From Sphingomonadaceae bacterium (lineage in GTDB: Bacteria; Pseudomonadota; Alphaproteobacteria; Sphingomonadales; Sphingomonadaceae): a stretch of 64,000 bases of DNA. This document shows positions 32,948-41,982 of the stretch, in pieces (positions within the stretch are counted from its first letter, which is position 1; every line of letters begins with the position of its first letter). The stretch lies in contig JACKKZ010000006.1 in assembly GCA_024236195.1 (NCBI GenBank), positions 71,639-135,638 of the forward strand, given 5' to 3'. Made by a program: the position numbers and the translations under genes. The notes below the pieces were generated by a model. It was not told the origin of the DNA. It did not search any database and saw nothing but the letters and a program-made list of their open reading frames with translations.

Positions 32948-34083
32948 TGGCCAGAAAATTTCTCTATTTCATAGCGTTCTGTATCGTCCTTGTGATCGCG
33001 GTGCTGGTTGCCCTGCGCATCTGGACCAAGGAACTGACCGCCATCGCCATGGTGCCGAGCGTCGATTTTGTCGAGCAGCAACCGCTGGCCAACAATGCCT
33101 ATGAAGACCCGGCCATGTGGTTTTCCCGCCCCGGTATTGGCGAGAGCGATCCGGCCCGTTGGCAGCCTGCGACACTCGGGGATCGCGGGCTGGTGCCGAC
33201 CCCGGCGGACCCGGCGCAGGACTTCGCCGTGTTCTTCGTCCACCCCACCAGCTACCTCAATCGCACGCATTGGAATGCGCCGCTGGACGACAAGGAATCA
33301 CAAGACCTTGCAAGGCTTTATGTGCGGGGGATGGCAAGCCCCTTTAACCAGGCAAGCGAGATCTGGGCCCCGCGCTATCGCCAGGCGACCTTCGGCAGCT
33401 TCCTGACCACGGAGAAGGAAGGCCAGCAATCAATCGACGCCGCATACGATGATGTCGAGGCATCCTTCGACTATTTCCTCGCCAGTATCGACGCAGACAA
33501 GCCCATCGTGCTGGCGGGGCATAGCCAGGGCGCCCTGCACCTGAAGCGTCTGCTGGCAGAGCGCGTGGCAGGCACCCCGCTCGCAGATCGCATCGCCGCA
33601 GCCTATGTCATCGGTTGGCCTCTTTCGATCGAGCATGACCTGCCCGCCATGGGCCTGCCCGCCTGCGCCAATGAAGGACAGGCAGGCTGCATCATGAGCT
33701 GGTCCAGCTTCGCCGAACCGGCCGAGCCGGAATTGGTGCTGGAAGCCTATGCTGGTTACAAGGGGCTGGATGGCGAGCTGAGCGGCACCAGCAAGATCCT
33801 CTGCACAAACCCGCTGACCGGCGGGATCGGTGGGGAAGCGGCGGCAGACCGGAATCTTGGCACGCTCAAGCCCAATACCGACCTCAGCGACGGCGAGCTG
33901 ATCCCGGCTGCGGTCCCGGCCCGCTGTGACGAGCGGGGGCTGCTGCTGATCGGCGACCCGCCGCAAATGGGCCCCGCCGTGCTGCCGGGGAACAATTACC
34001 ACGTCTATGATATCCCGCTGTTCTGGAAGAATGTGCAGGCTGACGTTGCCGCGAGGGTAGAGGCTTGGAAACGCAAGCCCTGA
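32947..34083 (+). CDS. DUF3089 alpha/beta-hydrolase-like protein
   Basis: Membrane-anchored predicted hydrolase. An N-terminal helix (LYFIAFCIVLVIAVLVALRIW) is followed by a lipase-like domain with the nucleophile elbow GHSQGA at about residue 193, FFVHPTSYLNRTHWNAP, and a C-terminal NNYHVYDIPLFW that carries the probable catalytic His. Starts within the lepB stop codon (TGATG). DUF3089 members have no firmly known substrate. Confidence 0.9.
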   Translation: MARKFLYFIAFCIVLVIAVLVALRIWTKELTAIAMVPSVDFVEQQPLANNAYEDPAMWFSRPGIGESDPARWQPATLGDRGLVPTPADPAQDFAVFFVHPTSYLNRTHWNAPLDDKESQDLARLYVRGMASPFNQASEIWAPRYRQATFGSFLTTEKEGQQSIDAAYDDVEASFDYFLASIDADKPIVLAGHSQGALHLKRLLAERVAGTPLADRIAAAYVIGWPLSIEHDLPAMGLPACANEGQAGCIMSWSSFAEPAEPELVLEAYAGYKGLDGELSGTSKILCTNPLTGGIGGEAAADRNLGTLKPNTDLSDGELIPAAVPARCDERGLLLIGDPPQMGPAVLPGNNYHVYDIPLFWKNVQADVAARVEAWKRKP

Positions 34084-34547
34084 TCGCGGAAAGCATCCTC
34101 GATTTCCGCCCTGCCCTGCCCGATGGCGGCGTGCTGCTGGCGCTGGATATTGGGACCAAGACGCTGGGCACGGCCTTTTGCGATGCCGGGTGGCGCTATG
34201 CCAGCCCCGGTAAGACGCTGCCCCGCGGCAAGTTTACGCGGGACAAGGAAGCGCTGGAGGCACTGGTGGCAGAGCGCGCTGTTGCCGGGATCGTGATCGG
34301 CCTGCCCCGCAACATGGATGGCAGCGAAGGCCCCCGCGCGCAGGCCAGCCGCGCCTATGCCCGCAATCTCGGCCCGCTGGGCCTGCCGATCCTGCTATGG
34401 GACGAACGCTGGTCCACCGCCAGCGCGGAACGCGCGATGATCGAACAGGATACCAGCCGCCGCAAACGGGCCGAGCGCATTGACAGCCACGCTGCCGCCG
34501 TGATCCTGCAAGGCGCGATTGATGCGCTGGCTGGCGGAGCGTTTTAA
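34065..34547 (+). CDS. ruvX: YqgF/RuvX family putative Holliday-junction resolvase
   Basis: RNase H-fold nuclease implicated in 16S rRNA 5' processing and proposed as a resolvase. Family residues: LALDIGTKTLGTAFCD (first Asp), VIGLPRNMDGSEGP, and LWDERWSTASAE, with the final Asp in ERIDSHAAAVILQ. The start is TTG 34065 inside the end of the upstream gene, with GTAGAGG just before. Its stop overlaps the convergent gene's stop by 3 bp. Confidence 0.94.
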   Translation: METQALIAESILDFRPALPDGGVLLALDIGTKTLGTAFCDAGWRYASPGKTLPRGKFTRDKEALEALVAERAVAGIVIGLPRNMDGSEGPRAQASRAYARNLGPLGLPILLWDERWSTASAERAMIEQDTSRRKRAERIDSHAAAVILQGAIDALAGGAF

Positions 34548-35452
34548 CTCACCAATTCAGCCAGCATGGCCCGGCGCATTTTCGACTCCGCTTCCAGCAT
34601 GCGGCTGCCCGACAGTTCCGCTTCGCGCCACAGCGCATCGCGCGCTTCCTCGCTCTCGCAAAGCAGGCTGCGGGCTTCGAAAGCGGCCAGCCGCATTCGG
34701 TCTGCCGGGTGGCTGCGCCCGACATGCTCCGCATAATCACGGGCTTCGTCCCCGCCCATGCCCACCGCAATGCGCAGCAGGCATTCGCTGCCACCCGGAT
34801 TGAGGATGCGTGAGACGGCGCCCTTGCCAAGGTCAAAGCCATATTGGTCGAGCCAACCCTGCATATGGTCTGTCGCCATGATGTTGAGCGAGACAGACAG
34901 ACTTTCCGGCGGGATCTGGCTGTGCACGTCCACATGGGCACGATAGAGCATCAGCTTGCCTTCATGCAGATTGCTCCGCTCGACAAAGCGCAGACTCGGC
35001 GGCTGCTCACCGCGATACCCGGCCACCTCTTCATAGTCGAATTCGTAGTAATCGCTGGCATAGCCGGGGCCGAAATAGCCGACCGTCAGGAAGTTGAAAT
35101 TATGGTCATGCGGCGCGCCATAGGCAAAATGCTGCGCCCCGCTGGCGCGAAAGCAATAGTCCTGCTCTGCCGGCCAGATATTGGCGCGCAGGAAAAAGCC
35201 ATTATCCGAATCCGACAGCACGATAGCCTGCGGAGAATAGGCTGTCGCCACACCGATATTCTCGCGCCCGGCCAGCTGGTCTATCAGCAAATCGCCCAGG
35301 AAATCCTTGTTATTGCCGAGCTTGCGCAGCCACGCCGCGGCATGGTGCAAACTGTCCTCGTCATAAGGGTCAAAGCCGGTTTCGCTAAGAGCGCTGACGC
35401 ATTCGGACAGGTCGCAGCTGTCGCTGCCTGCAAGGTCTATTATGCGGGGCAT
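34544..35452 (-). CDS. Unknown cupin-like putative metalloprotein, 302 aa
   Basis: Family not recognised with confidence. The centre reads like a cupin/cysteine-dioxygenase barrel: AQHFAYGAPHDHNFNFLT provides an HxH pair (His115, His117), strands with acidic residues follow (SDYYEFDYEEV), and RAHVDVHSQIPPESLSVSLN provides later His173/His177 with an alternating strand pattern. This HxH...H layout would suit a mononuclear iron site; that is inference. The C-terminal third is helical and rich in Arg/Glu/Ala. ATG 35452, with GGAG nine bases before, lies inside the end of the HEAT-like gene (13-bp overlap), showing coupled translation. It is the last gene of a three-gene cassette headed by a 58-aa peptide. 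Confidence 0.75.
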   Translation of the reverse strand: MPRIIDLAGSDSCDLSECVSALSETGFDPYDEDSLHHAAAWLRKLGNNKDFLGDLLIDQLAGRENIGVATAYSPQAIVLSDSDNGFFLRANIWPAEQDYCFRASGAQHFAYGAPHDHNFNFLTVGYFGPGYASDYYEFDYEEVAGYRGEQPPSLRFVERSNLHEGKLMLYRAHVDVHSQIPPESLSVSLNIMATDHMQGWLDQYGFDLGKGAVSRILNPGGSECLLRIAVGMGGDEARDYAEHVGRSHPADRMRLAAFEARSLLCESEEARDALWREAELSGSRMLEAESKMRRAMLAELVS

Positions 35453-36408
35453 TCCACTGTCTCCAGCTGGGGATAGTTTTCCAGCAATTGCGCGCGCAGG
35501 GCCCCGGCGGGAGCGGCCAGCGGATCTTCCATGTCGCGCGCGACCTGAGTCAACACGCGGAACCCTTCGGCAGCATCCAGCGCCAGGCATTCGCGAATGG
35601 CCTGCCAGCGGAAATTGTCGCTGCCAGTGCGAGCCATGCGCGCAAGCACCGGGGCTGCATCCTTGCGTCCCATTTTGCCCAACAGGGCCATCGCCAGTTC
35701 CGCCCGGCTTTCATCACGATCGCCAGAGGACTGGTGCACCAGCACACCGTCAGACAGGCGATATTCGCGCGACGGCTCCGGCAAGTCGGGGACTCGCGTC
35801 AGGCGCAGCGTTACCAGCCTGCTCGGCACATGATCGACCAGCCGCGTGGAATAAGGCCCGTCGAAAGACAGGATCACCCCCGGCACCAGCTCCATCGCCT
35901 CAAAATCGAGCCGCGCGGGGCCGTTGTCCGGCCCGGTACGGCGCACGATCCGCGCCGAAGCCTGACCTGCCACGATAACTTCATGGCGTTCGCAATCGGC
36001 AAAGCTGATGCTGCGCGCTTCACCACGTTCATGCAGCGCATCGCCTTCCAGCATCATCAGCGACAGGCGGGCATTGCCGACTGCCGCCAGCTCCATGATC
36101 GCCAGCCCATCCGAATATTGGTAGGGAAAGGGCGGATGCGCAAAATTATTGGCGCGCATTGCGGGGATCAGTTCCCCCATCAGCCCTTCGGCCACTGATG
36201 CGGCAATACCCGGCGCGGTGAACACGCGTTCCAGCGCCGGGCAAGCCTGCAGTCCTGCCCCGTTTGCAAAGCGCTCCAGATCCCGGAACATGAGCGCGAC
36301 ACGCTCCTGCCCCAGCCAGTTGCGCTTCGCGGCCTGGACATTGTCCTGCAACTGGCGCTGCGCCGCCGGATCGGCTCGCAGCGCCCGAAGTTCGGATGAG
36401 ACCCTCAT
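35440..36408 (-). CDS. HEAT-repeat-like protein of unknown function, 322 aa
   Basis: The C-terminal ~90 residues look like two or three HEAT-type helical hairpins (AELAMALLGKMGRKDAAP, VLARMARTGSDNFRWQAIRE, CLALDAAEGFRVLTQVARDM). The first ~100 residues are helical; the middle (about 120-230) is strand-rich (HEVIVAGQASARIVRRTGP, VILSFDGPYSTRLVDHVP), possibly a small beta-barrel. No catalytic motif is apparent, so a scaffold or substrate-binding partner is plausible. It lies 9 bp after the small peptide gene and overlaps the cupin-like gene by 13 bp. Confidence 0.75.
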   Translation of the reverse strand: MRVSSELRALRADPAAQRQLQDNVQAAKRNWLGQERVALMFRDLERFANGAGLQACPALERVFTAPGIAASVAEGLMGELIPAMRANNFAHPPFPYQYSDGLAIMELAAVGNARLSLMMLEGDALHERGEARSISFADCERHEVIVAGQASARIVRRTGPDNGPARLDFEAMELVPGVILSFDGPYSTRLVDHVPSRLVTLRLTRVPDLPEPSREYRLSDGVLVHQSSGDRDESRAELAMALLGKMGRKDAAPVLARMARTGSDNFRWQAIRECLALDAAEGFRVLTQVARDMEDPLAAPAGALRAQLLENYPQLETVECPA

Positions 36409-36417
36409 CCCCCAGCC

Positions 36418-36594
36418 TCAGAAGAGGCCACCACCATCGGACGGCGGAGGGGGCAGCGTATCGTAGATATAGACCATGATCATAACGATCCGGTCGTCAA
36501 AAAAGGCATTCGCCAGGTCAGAAAGGCTGCCGAAAACGCCAGTGGCGGTTTCAAGATCCGGCAGGTTCGACAGGTCGATTTTGGGCAAATCCAT
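36418..36594 (-). CDS. 58-aa peptide heading the HEAT/cupin cassette
   Basis: Unknown peptide. It has an acidic amphipathic N-terminal half (MDLPKIDLSNLPDLETATG), a central FGSLSDLANAFFDDR, then a hydrophobic IVMIMVYIYD and a striking tail TLPPPPSDGGGLF. ATG 36594 is chosen because GGGAGA lies 8 bp upstream; ATG at 36609 or 36624 would be longer. The leader-plus-core shape and the downstream putative oxygenase suggest a substrate peptide (RiPP-like precursor), but a small structural or toxin-like peptide is equally possible. No export signal is evident. Confidence 0.7.
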   Translation of the reverse strand: MDLPKIDLSNLPDLETATGVFGSLSDLANAFFDDRIVMIMVYIYDTLPPPPSDGGGLF

Positions 36595-36710
36595 TGCAAT
36601 GTCTCCCATAATCGCGGAGAACATCCCCCGCAGGGCTTTGCTGGCCTGCCCACCCGCGCGCGTGAAATTAAAAGATTGTAATCGCTCGCCCGGCCTGCTC
36701 TTCCACCAGC

Positions 36711-37136
36711 ATGAATCCGCAAGCCAAAAAGCTCAGGGAAATGATCGCCGCCAATATGGGCGGTCTGGGCCATGTCGATTGGCTGGGCTGCGACTTCCAT
36801 GATTTCGGTGAAGACTGGTTCGAACTGTCGATGCCCTGGCGGGAAGACCTTGTGGGGGATGAAGAAAGCGGCATCCTCGCCACTGGTCCGATCATCAGCC
36901 TGATGGATACGGCCTGTTCGCTGGGGGCATGGCGCAGGATCGGTGGCTATCGTCCGCTGGTGACGCTGGATTTACGCGTCGATTACATGCGCCCGGCGCG
37001 TATGGGAGAGACGGTGATTGGCCATGGCGAATGCTATCGCCTCACCCGCTCCGTCGCCTTTGTGCGCGGTATCGCCCATGATGGCGACGCGGCTGACCCG
37101 GTGGCCCATGTCGCCGGAACATTCATGCTGCTGTGA
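36711..37136 (+). CDS. PaaI-type hotdog thioesterase, copy 1
   Basis: Acyl-CoA thioesterase of the PaaI/YdiI hotdog family, 141 residues. The core is SGILATGPIISLMDTACSLGAW (catalytic Asp in the long helix) followed by LVTLDLRVDYMRPARMGE. Next to a second hotdog gene 10 bp downstream; tandem hotdog pairs of this kind often hydrolyse related acyl-CoAs, but the substrate is not apparent. Confidence 0.88.
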   Translation: MNPQAKKLREMIAANMGGLGHVDWLGCDFHDFGEDWFELSMPWREDLVGDEESGILATGPIISLMDTACSLGAWRRIGGYRPLVTLDLRVDYMRPARMGETVIGHGECYRLTRSVAFVRGIAHDGDAADPVAHVAGTFMLL

Positions 37137-37146
37137 GCGCCAAACG

Positions 37147-37560
37147 ATGAAGACGACCGATCTCACCCCCTATGCCCGCGCCACCGGGATCGCCTTTACC
37201 GGCGACCTGCTGGACGGAGCCCCGGTGCTCAGCCTGGCATTCAGTGCGGCGGTGCAAGGCCGGCCGGAATATCTCCATGGCGGGGCGCTTGCCGGGTTGA
37301 TGGAAACCGCCGGTTTCGCTGCCCTGCGGCTTGCCATGGGCGATGCTGGCGAGCAGGCCGTGCTCAAGCCGATAAATTTTTCAACCAATTACCTGCGCGG
37401 GGCAAAGGTTGGTGACACATTCGCTTGCGGGCGCGTGACCCGGCTGGGCCGTCGCAGCGCCAATATCGCAGTGGAGGCGTGGCAGGAGGATCGCTTCCGC
37501 CTGGTCGCCGAGGCAGTGATGAATGTGCTGATCCGGCTACCTGATCAGGGCGACGGCTGA
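37147..37560 (+). CDS. PaaI-type hotdog thioesterase, copy 2
   Basis: Second hotdog protein, 137 residues, with YLHGGALAGLMETAGFAAL (the HGG and helix Glu) and PINFSTNYLRGAKVGDTF. It resembles copy 1 only in fold-level motifs. Starts 10 bp after copy 1 and its stop overlaps the convergent penicillin-binding-protein gene by 16 bp. Confidence 0.88.
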   Translation: MKTTDLTPYARATGIAFTGDLLDGAPVLSLAFSAAVQGRPEYLHGGALAGLMETAGFAALRLAMGDAGEQAVLKPINFSTNYLRGAKVGDTFACGRVTRLGRRSANIAVEAWQEDRFRLVAEAVMNVLIRLPDQGDG

Positions 37561-39779
37561 GGCTGGTTGCCACCCGGCGCAACCGACAGCCCGCCATCGT
37601 CGAGCCGAATATCCAGCGGAATCCCTTCCACTTCGGTCGATACTTCGAGCCCTTCATCACGCACCCGCAGGGTCGAACCCTTGTCGTCGAGCGGCACCAC
37701 CGGTTCGGGAATATCCATCGGCTGGACCGGTCCGGTGGGATTGGCCGGAGCCTTGCGCCTGGGCACTTTCCCGCTGCTCGCCTTGCCCTGCGCCTGCCGC
37801 ATGAAATCGCGCCAGATGCGTGCCGGGGTCCCTCCCCCGCTCACGCCCTTGAGCGGTGAGTTATCGTCATTGCCGACCCAGACGCCGACCACGAGGTCAC
37901 CCGCATAGCCGACAAAGATCGCATCGCGATTGTCCTGGCTGGTGCCGGTCTTGCCGTAATTCGGCCCACTGAGCATTGCCGCGCGCCCGGTGCCGCGATT
38001 GACGGCACTGCGCAGCATGCGTTGGATCGCGTCATGCTCGCTGGAAGACAGGCTGCCCTTCCCATCCCATATCCAGTCAAACCAGCCCGCTTCCTCCACG
38101 GGAATCGCGCGCGGTTCGACAGGGAAGCTGTTGGCCGCCACGCCAGCATAGGCGGAGGTCAGTTCCAGCAGGGTCATGGTGGTGGTGCCCAAGGCAAGGC
38201 TGGGGTCACCTTCCGGCAGTTTTGCGGTCACGCCCAGCGAACGCGCCATGGCGATGACTTTCTTGTCGCCCACTTCGTTGAACAGCCGAACGGCGGCGAC
38301 ATTGCTGGAGCGGGCAAAGGCATCCTCCAGCGTGATGCTGTCCGAATAGGAACCGCCTGAATTCTTCGGGCGATAGCTGCCCGTCTCGAACGGCTGGTCG
38401 GAGATCGTATCCTCTGGCTCCCACCCCTCTTCCAACGCAGCGAGATAGACGAATAGCTTGAAGGTTGATCCCGGCTGGCGTTTGGCCTGGGTCGCGCGGT
38501 TGAAGGGCGATGCGGCGTAATCCTTGCCGCCGATCATCGCCACCACTTCGCCATTGGGCCGCATCGCCACCAGCGCGACCTGCGCCCCGCCCAGCCGCGC
38601 ATTGGCGGTGACATTGCGGGCAATGCGCTGGAGCCGCGAATCGAGCGTGGTGGTAATCGTCTGGCGGGAATAGCCATTACCTGCCACCTGCCGCGCGGCG
38701 GGCAACGCCCAGTCTGCAAAATAGGTGCCGGTGGGCAGATCATTGCGGGTGCGTGAATCCACCTTGGGATAGGGCATGGCGCGCGCTTCCTCGACGGTCA
38801 GATACCCGGCATCGACCAGAGATATTTTCACTTCATCCATGCGCGCCCTGGCCCGGTCATAATGCTTGGTCGGCGCATAGCGTGACGGTGCCTGTACCAG
38901 CCCCGCCAGCATCGCGGCCTGTTCGGGCTTCAGCTTTTCCGGCTGGCGGTAGAAATAATGCAGGCTGGCGGCGCGCAATCCATAGGTGTTGTCGCCAAAA
39001 TAGGCGTTGGAGAGGTAGCGTTCGAGGATTTCATCCTTGGTCAGCCAGGTCTCCAGCCACAGCGCGATAAAGGCCTCGCGCGCCTTGCGCGTCATGCTCT
39101 GTTCGGGGGTGAGGAAAGTGAACTTGGCGAGCTGCTGGGTGATGGTGGAGCCGCCCTGCGTGCGCCCGGTGGTGACATTGGTCCACACCGCGCGCGCGAT
39201 CCCGCGCGGGTCGATGCCCCAATGCGAATAAAACCGCCGGTCCTCCACCGCCAGGAACGGCTCGATCACATGGTCGGGCAAATCCGCAACCTTCACCGGC
39301 TCATCCACAATTGCCCCGTTGCGGGCAATCGGCGTGCCGTCCGCCGCCAGGATCGTCAGCTGCGCCGGAGCAATCGGTTCGAGCGATTTGGACAGCGGCG
39401 CGGTGATCGCCAGCCAGCCCACCAGCAGGATAAAGGTGAGCAGGAAGCAGGCGACAATGCGCACCGCCCACCAGCGCTTGCGACGCCCCTCCCAATAGGA
39501 CGGCATCCACCAGCGTTGGCGGCGTCGCTCTTCCTGTTCGACCTGCTCATCAACTGCACCCAGCCGCGCATCCCACGCCTCATAGTCAGGTGCAGTCGCG
39601 GGATTGGCAGTGCCGGAGCGGAAACGGACTTCCCCCCACTCTTCCCCGCCCCGTTCCTCCGGTTCATCCCAGATCGAGCCGGGCGATTCGTGCAGCGGGT
39701 AATAGCCAGTATGCGACCGCCCCGCTTGCGCAGGGCTCGCATCATGTTTCCGCCAAGGGAGGAAATCCCGGATCGCCAT
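37545..39779 (-). CDS. Class A penicillin-binding protein (PBP1 family)
   Basis: Bifunctional peptidoglycan glycosyltransferase and DD-transpeptidase. A cytoplasmic N-terminal segment of about 100 acidic/basic residues precedes one transmembrane helix (VRIVACFLLTFILLVGWLAI). The GT51 domain has catalytic Glu179 in EDRRFYSHWG and GGSTITQQLAK. The transpeptidase has Ser438 in GSTFK, SSN in FARSSNVAA, and KTGTS. The C-terminal tail is Pro/Asp-rich. It acts at the outer face of the inner membrane. Confidence 0.96.
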   Translation of the reverse strand: MAIRDFLPWRKHDASPAQAGRSHTGYYPLHESPGSIWDEPEERGGEEWGEVRFRSGTANPATAPDYEAWDARLGAVDEQVEQEERRRQRWWMPSYWEGRRKRWWAVRIVACFLLTFILLVGWLAITAPLSKSLEPIAPAQLTILAADGTPIARNGAIVDEPVKVADLPDHVIEPFLAVEDRRFYSHWGIDPRGIARAVWTNVTTGRTQGGSTITQQLAKFTFLTPEQSMTRKAREAFIALWLETWLTKDEILERYLSNAYFGDNTYGLRAASLHYFYRQPEKLKPEQAAMLAGLVQAPSRYAPTKHYDRARARMDEVKISLVDAGYLTVEEARAMPYPKVDSRTRNDLPTGTYFADWALPAARQVAGNGYSRQTITTTLDSRLQRIARNVTANARLGGAQVALVAMRPNGEVVAMIGGKDYAASPFNRATQAKRQPGSTFKLFVYLAALEEGWEPEDTISDQPFETGSYRPKNSGGSYSDSITLEDAFARSSNVAAVRLFNEVGDKKVIAMARSLGVTAKLPEGDPSLALGTTTMTLLELTSAYAGVAANSFPVEPRAIPVEEAGWFDWIWDGKGSLSSSEHDAIQRMLRSAVNRGTGRAAMLSGPNYGKTGTSQDNRDAIFVGYAGDLVVGVWVGNDDNSPLKGVSGGGTPARIWRDFMRQAQGKASSGKVPRRKAPANPTGPVQPMDIPEPVVPLDDKGSTLRVRDEGLEVSTEVEGIPLDIRLDDGGLSVAPGGNQPQPSP

Positions 39780-39851
39780 CGAAGGCTGTATTACCCAAAC
39801 AACACAGTCATTGCGAGAGTAAACTTAGGTCGCAAAAGCTGAACCGGAGCT

Positions 39852-40844
39852 TCACGCTTTAGCGACGACGCTTTCGGGCAAATCTTCACCAAACACACGC
39901 TGGTAATATTCCGCCACCAGCATCCGTTCTGCCTCGTCACACTTGTTGAGGAAGCTGAGGCGGAAGGCGAAGCCGACATCCTTGAAGATCGCGGCATTCT
40001 GCGCCCAGGTGATGACGGTGCGCGGGCTCATCACGGTCGAGATATCGCCATTGATGAAGCCTTGGCGGGTCAGGTCTGCCACGCGGATCATGCTTGCCAG
40101 CACCTTGGGATCGGTATCCGGGTTCTTGGCAGAGACAATTTCCAGCTCGGTTTCATGCGGCAGGTAGTTGAGGCCGACCACGATGTTCCAGCGGTCCATC
40201 TGGCCCTGGTTGATCGCCTGCGTACCGTGATACAGCCCGCTCGTGTCGCCCAGCCCCACCGTGTTGGCGGTCGCGAACAGGCGGAAATAGGGGTTCGGGC
40301 GGATCACCCGGTTCTGGTCAAGCAGGGTCAGCTTGCCTTCCGTTTCCAGCACACGCTGGATCACGAACATCACGTCCGGGCGGCCTGCGTCATATTCATC
40401 GAACACCAGCGCCACCGGGTGCTGCAGCGCCCAGGGCAGCAGGCCTTCGCGGAATTCGGTAACCTGCAAGCCATCGCGCAGCACGATTGCATCGCGCCCG
40501 ATCAGGTCGATACGGCTGATATGCGCATCCAGATTGATGCGGATACAGGGCCAGTTGAGCCGCGCCGCGACCTGTTCGATATGGGTCGACTTGCCCGTGC
40601 CGTGATAGCCCTGCACCATCACGCGGCGGTTATGCGCAAAGCCCGCCAGAATCGCCAGCGTCGTGTCCGGATCGAAGACATAGGTTTCGTCCAGATCCGG
40701 CACGCGCTCATCCGCCTCGCTAAAGGCGGGGACCATCATGTCCACATCAATACCAAACACATCACGTACGCTGACTTCGCGGTCAGGCGCGGAAAGGGTG
40801 GTCTTGCCGGAGGCGTCGAAGCTCTTTTCAGTCATGTCATTCAT
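39852..40844 (-). CDS. cobS: CobS-type AAA+ ATPase (cobaltochelatase subunit)
   Basis: AAA+ subunit of aerobic cobaltochelatase (CobNST). Walker A GYHGTGKSTHIEQ, Walker B ALVFDEYDAGRPD, and sensor region RLFATANTVGLGDTSGLYHG are all present; the C-terminus FRLSFLNKCDEAERM is typical. ATG 40844 chosen. The usual partner cobT is not adjacent: a PBP gene follows instead. CobS homologues outside B12 clusters may serve other ATPase roles, so a non-cobalamin function is possible. Confidence 0.9.
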   Translation of the reverse strand: MNDMTEKSFDASGKTTLSAPDREVSVRDVFGIDVDMMVPAFSEADERVPDLDETYVFDPDTTLAILAGFAHNRRVMVQGYHGTGKSTHIEQVAARLNWPCIRINLDAHISRIDLIGRDAIVLRDGLQVTEFREGLLPWALQHPVALVFDEYDAGRPDVMFVIQRVLETEGKLTLLDQNRVIRPNPYFRLFATANTVGLGDTSGLYHGTQAINQGQMDRWNIVVGLNYLPHETELEIVSAKNPDTDPKVLASMIRVADLTRQGFINGDISTVMSPRTVITWAQNAAIFKDVGFAFRLSFLNKCDEAERMLVAEYYQRVFGEDLPESVVAKA

Positions 40845-40981
40845 CGCGTGGGAACGCCTATACGCGCGCGGCGCGGCCCGCAAGCGGTGTTCGCGGCATT
40901 TTTGCTATCACCGGCAAATTGCCTGCGACCTGCATCATTTTGCTGCTAGCCTGGCACGAGCAAGCGAAGAGGGAGAGCGTC

Positions 40982-41338
40982 ATGCACGTCATGGGTGTCA
41001 TCCTGCCGGTGCCGGAGGAAAACGAGGATCGCTACCTCGCAATGGCGGAGAGCATGGCAGAGATTTTCATGGATTACGGCGCGCTCGAAGTGATGGAATG
41101 TTGGGAAAGCGATATCAGCGACGGAGTCCAGACCGATTTCCGCAAGGCTGTGGCCGCGCAGCCGGGCGAGAAAATCGTCTTCTCCTGGGCGATCTGGCCG
41201 GACAAGGCTGCTGCAGACAGCGCCCATGAAGCCATGATGCAGGACGAGCGGATGCAAGGACCGCCCGAAGACATGCCCTTTGACGGAAAACGAATGATTT
41301 TCGGTGGTTTCCGCAGTATCCTTGCGAAAGGACGTTAA
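40982..41338 (+). CDS. DUF1428 (YbaA-like) protein
   Basis: Small cytoplasmic dimeric ferredoxin-like-fold protein of unknown function, 118 residues. Family signature: MECWESDISDGVQTDFRKAV and KIVFSWAIWPDKAAAD, with the end GKRMIFGGFRSIL. ATG 40982 follows GAGGGAGAG. First of three plus-strand genes (with GST and VOC) placed between cobS and the J-domain gene. Confidence 0.92.
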   Translation: MHVMGVILPVPEENEDRYLAMAESMAEIFMDYGALEVMECWESDISDGVQTDFRKAVAAQPGEKIVFSWAIWPDKAAADSAHEAMMQDERMQGPPEDMPFDGKRMIFGGFRSILAKGR

Positions 41339-41349
41339 AAGGGAACCGC

Positions 41350-41982
41350 ATGATGGCTGATTTCACTTTCTACACCAATCCCATGTCGCGCGGGCAGATT
41401 GTGCGCTGGGCGCTGCATGAGGCTGGCGCGCATTACCAGACGGTACTGGTGGACTGGGCCAACCGCCCCGCCGCGCTCGCGCATGCGAACCCGATGGGCA
41501 AGGTACCGGTGATCATCCATCACGCCGAAACAGGCGACCATGTGGTGACGGAGGCTGCCGCGATCTGCCACTACCTCGCTGAGACAGTCGGGCGCGACCT
41601 GCTACCCAATGACGCCGAGCGCGCGGACTATTTCCGCTGGTTCTTCTTCTCCGCGGGGCCGGTGGAACAAGCAGTAACCGCCAATGCGATGGGCTGGCAG
41701 GTCCCGCCCGAACGCGAGGGCATGGCCGGTTTCGGCAGTTTCGAGCGGACGATGGATACGCTCGATTCGATGCTCGAAAGCGGCGACTATGTCTGCGGCG
41801 AGCGTTTCACCATGGCCGATGTATATGTCGGCAGCCAGATCGACTGGGGGCTTGCCTTCGGCTCGATGCCCAGCCGCCCCAGCTTCGAAGCCTATGCGGA
41901 GCGGCTGCGCGGGCGCGAAGCATACAAGGCGGCGAAGGCCATCGACATGGAACTGATCGCGGAGGCACAAGCGAATGGCTGA
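41350..41982 (+). CDS. Glutathione S-transferase family protein
   Basis: Cytosolic GST, 210 residues. Thioredoxin-like N-terminal domain: FYTNPMSRGQIVRWALHEAG with the active-site Ser in MSRG, then GKVPVIIH and VTEAAAICHYLA (glutathione-binding). Helical C-terminal domain ends with MADVYVGSQIDWG. Substrate unknown. Overlaps the next gene by 8 bp. Confidence 0.93.
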   Translation: MMADFTFYTNPMSRGQIVRWALHEAGAHYQTVLVDWANRPAALAHANPMGKVPVIIHHAETGDHVVTEAAAICHYLAETVGRDLLPNDAERADYFRWFFFSAGPVEQAVTANAMGWQVPPEREGMAGFGSFERTMDTLDSMLESGDYVCGERFTMADVYVGSQIDWGLAFGSMPSRPSFEAYAERLRGREAYKAAKAIDMELIAEAQANG

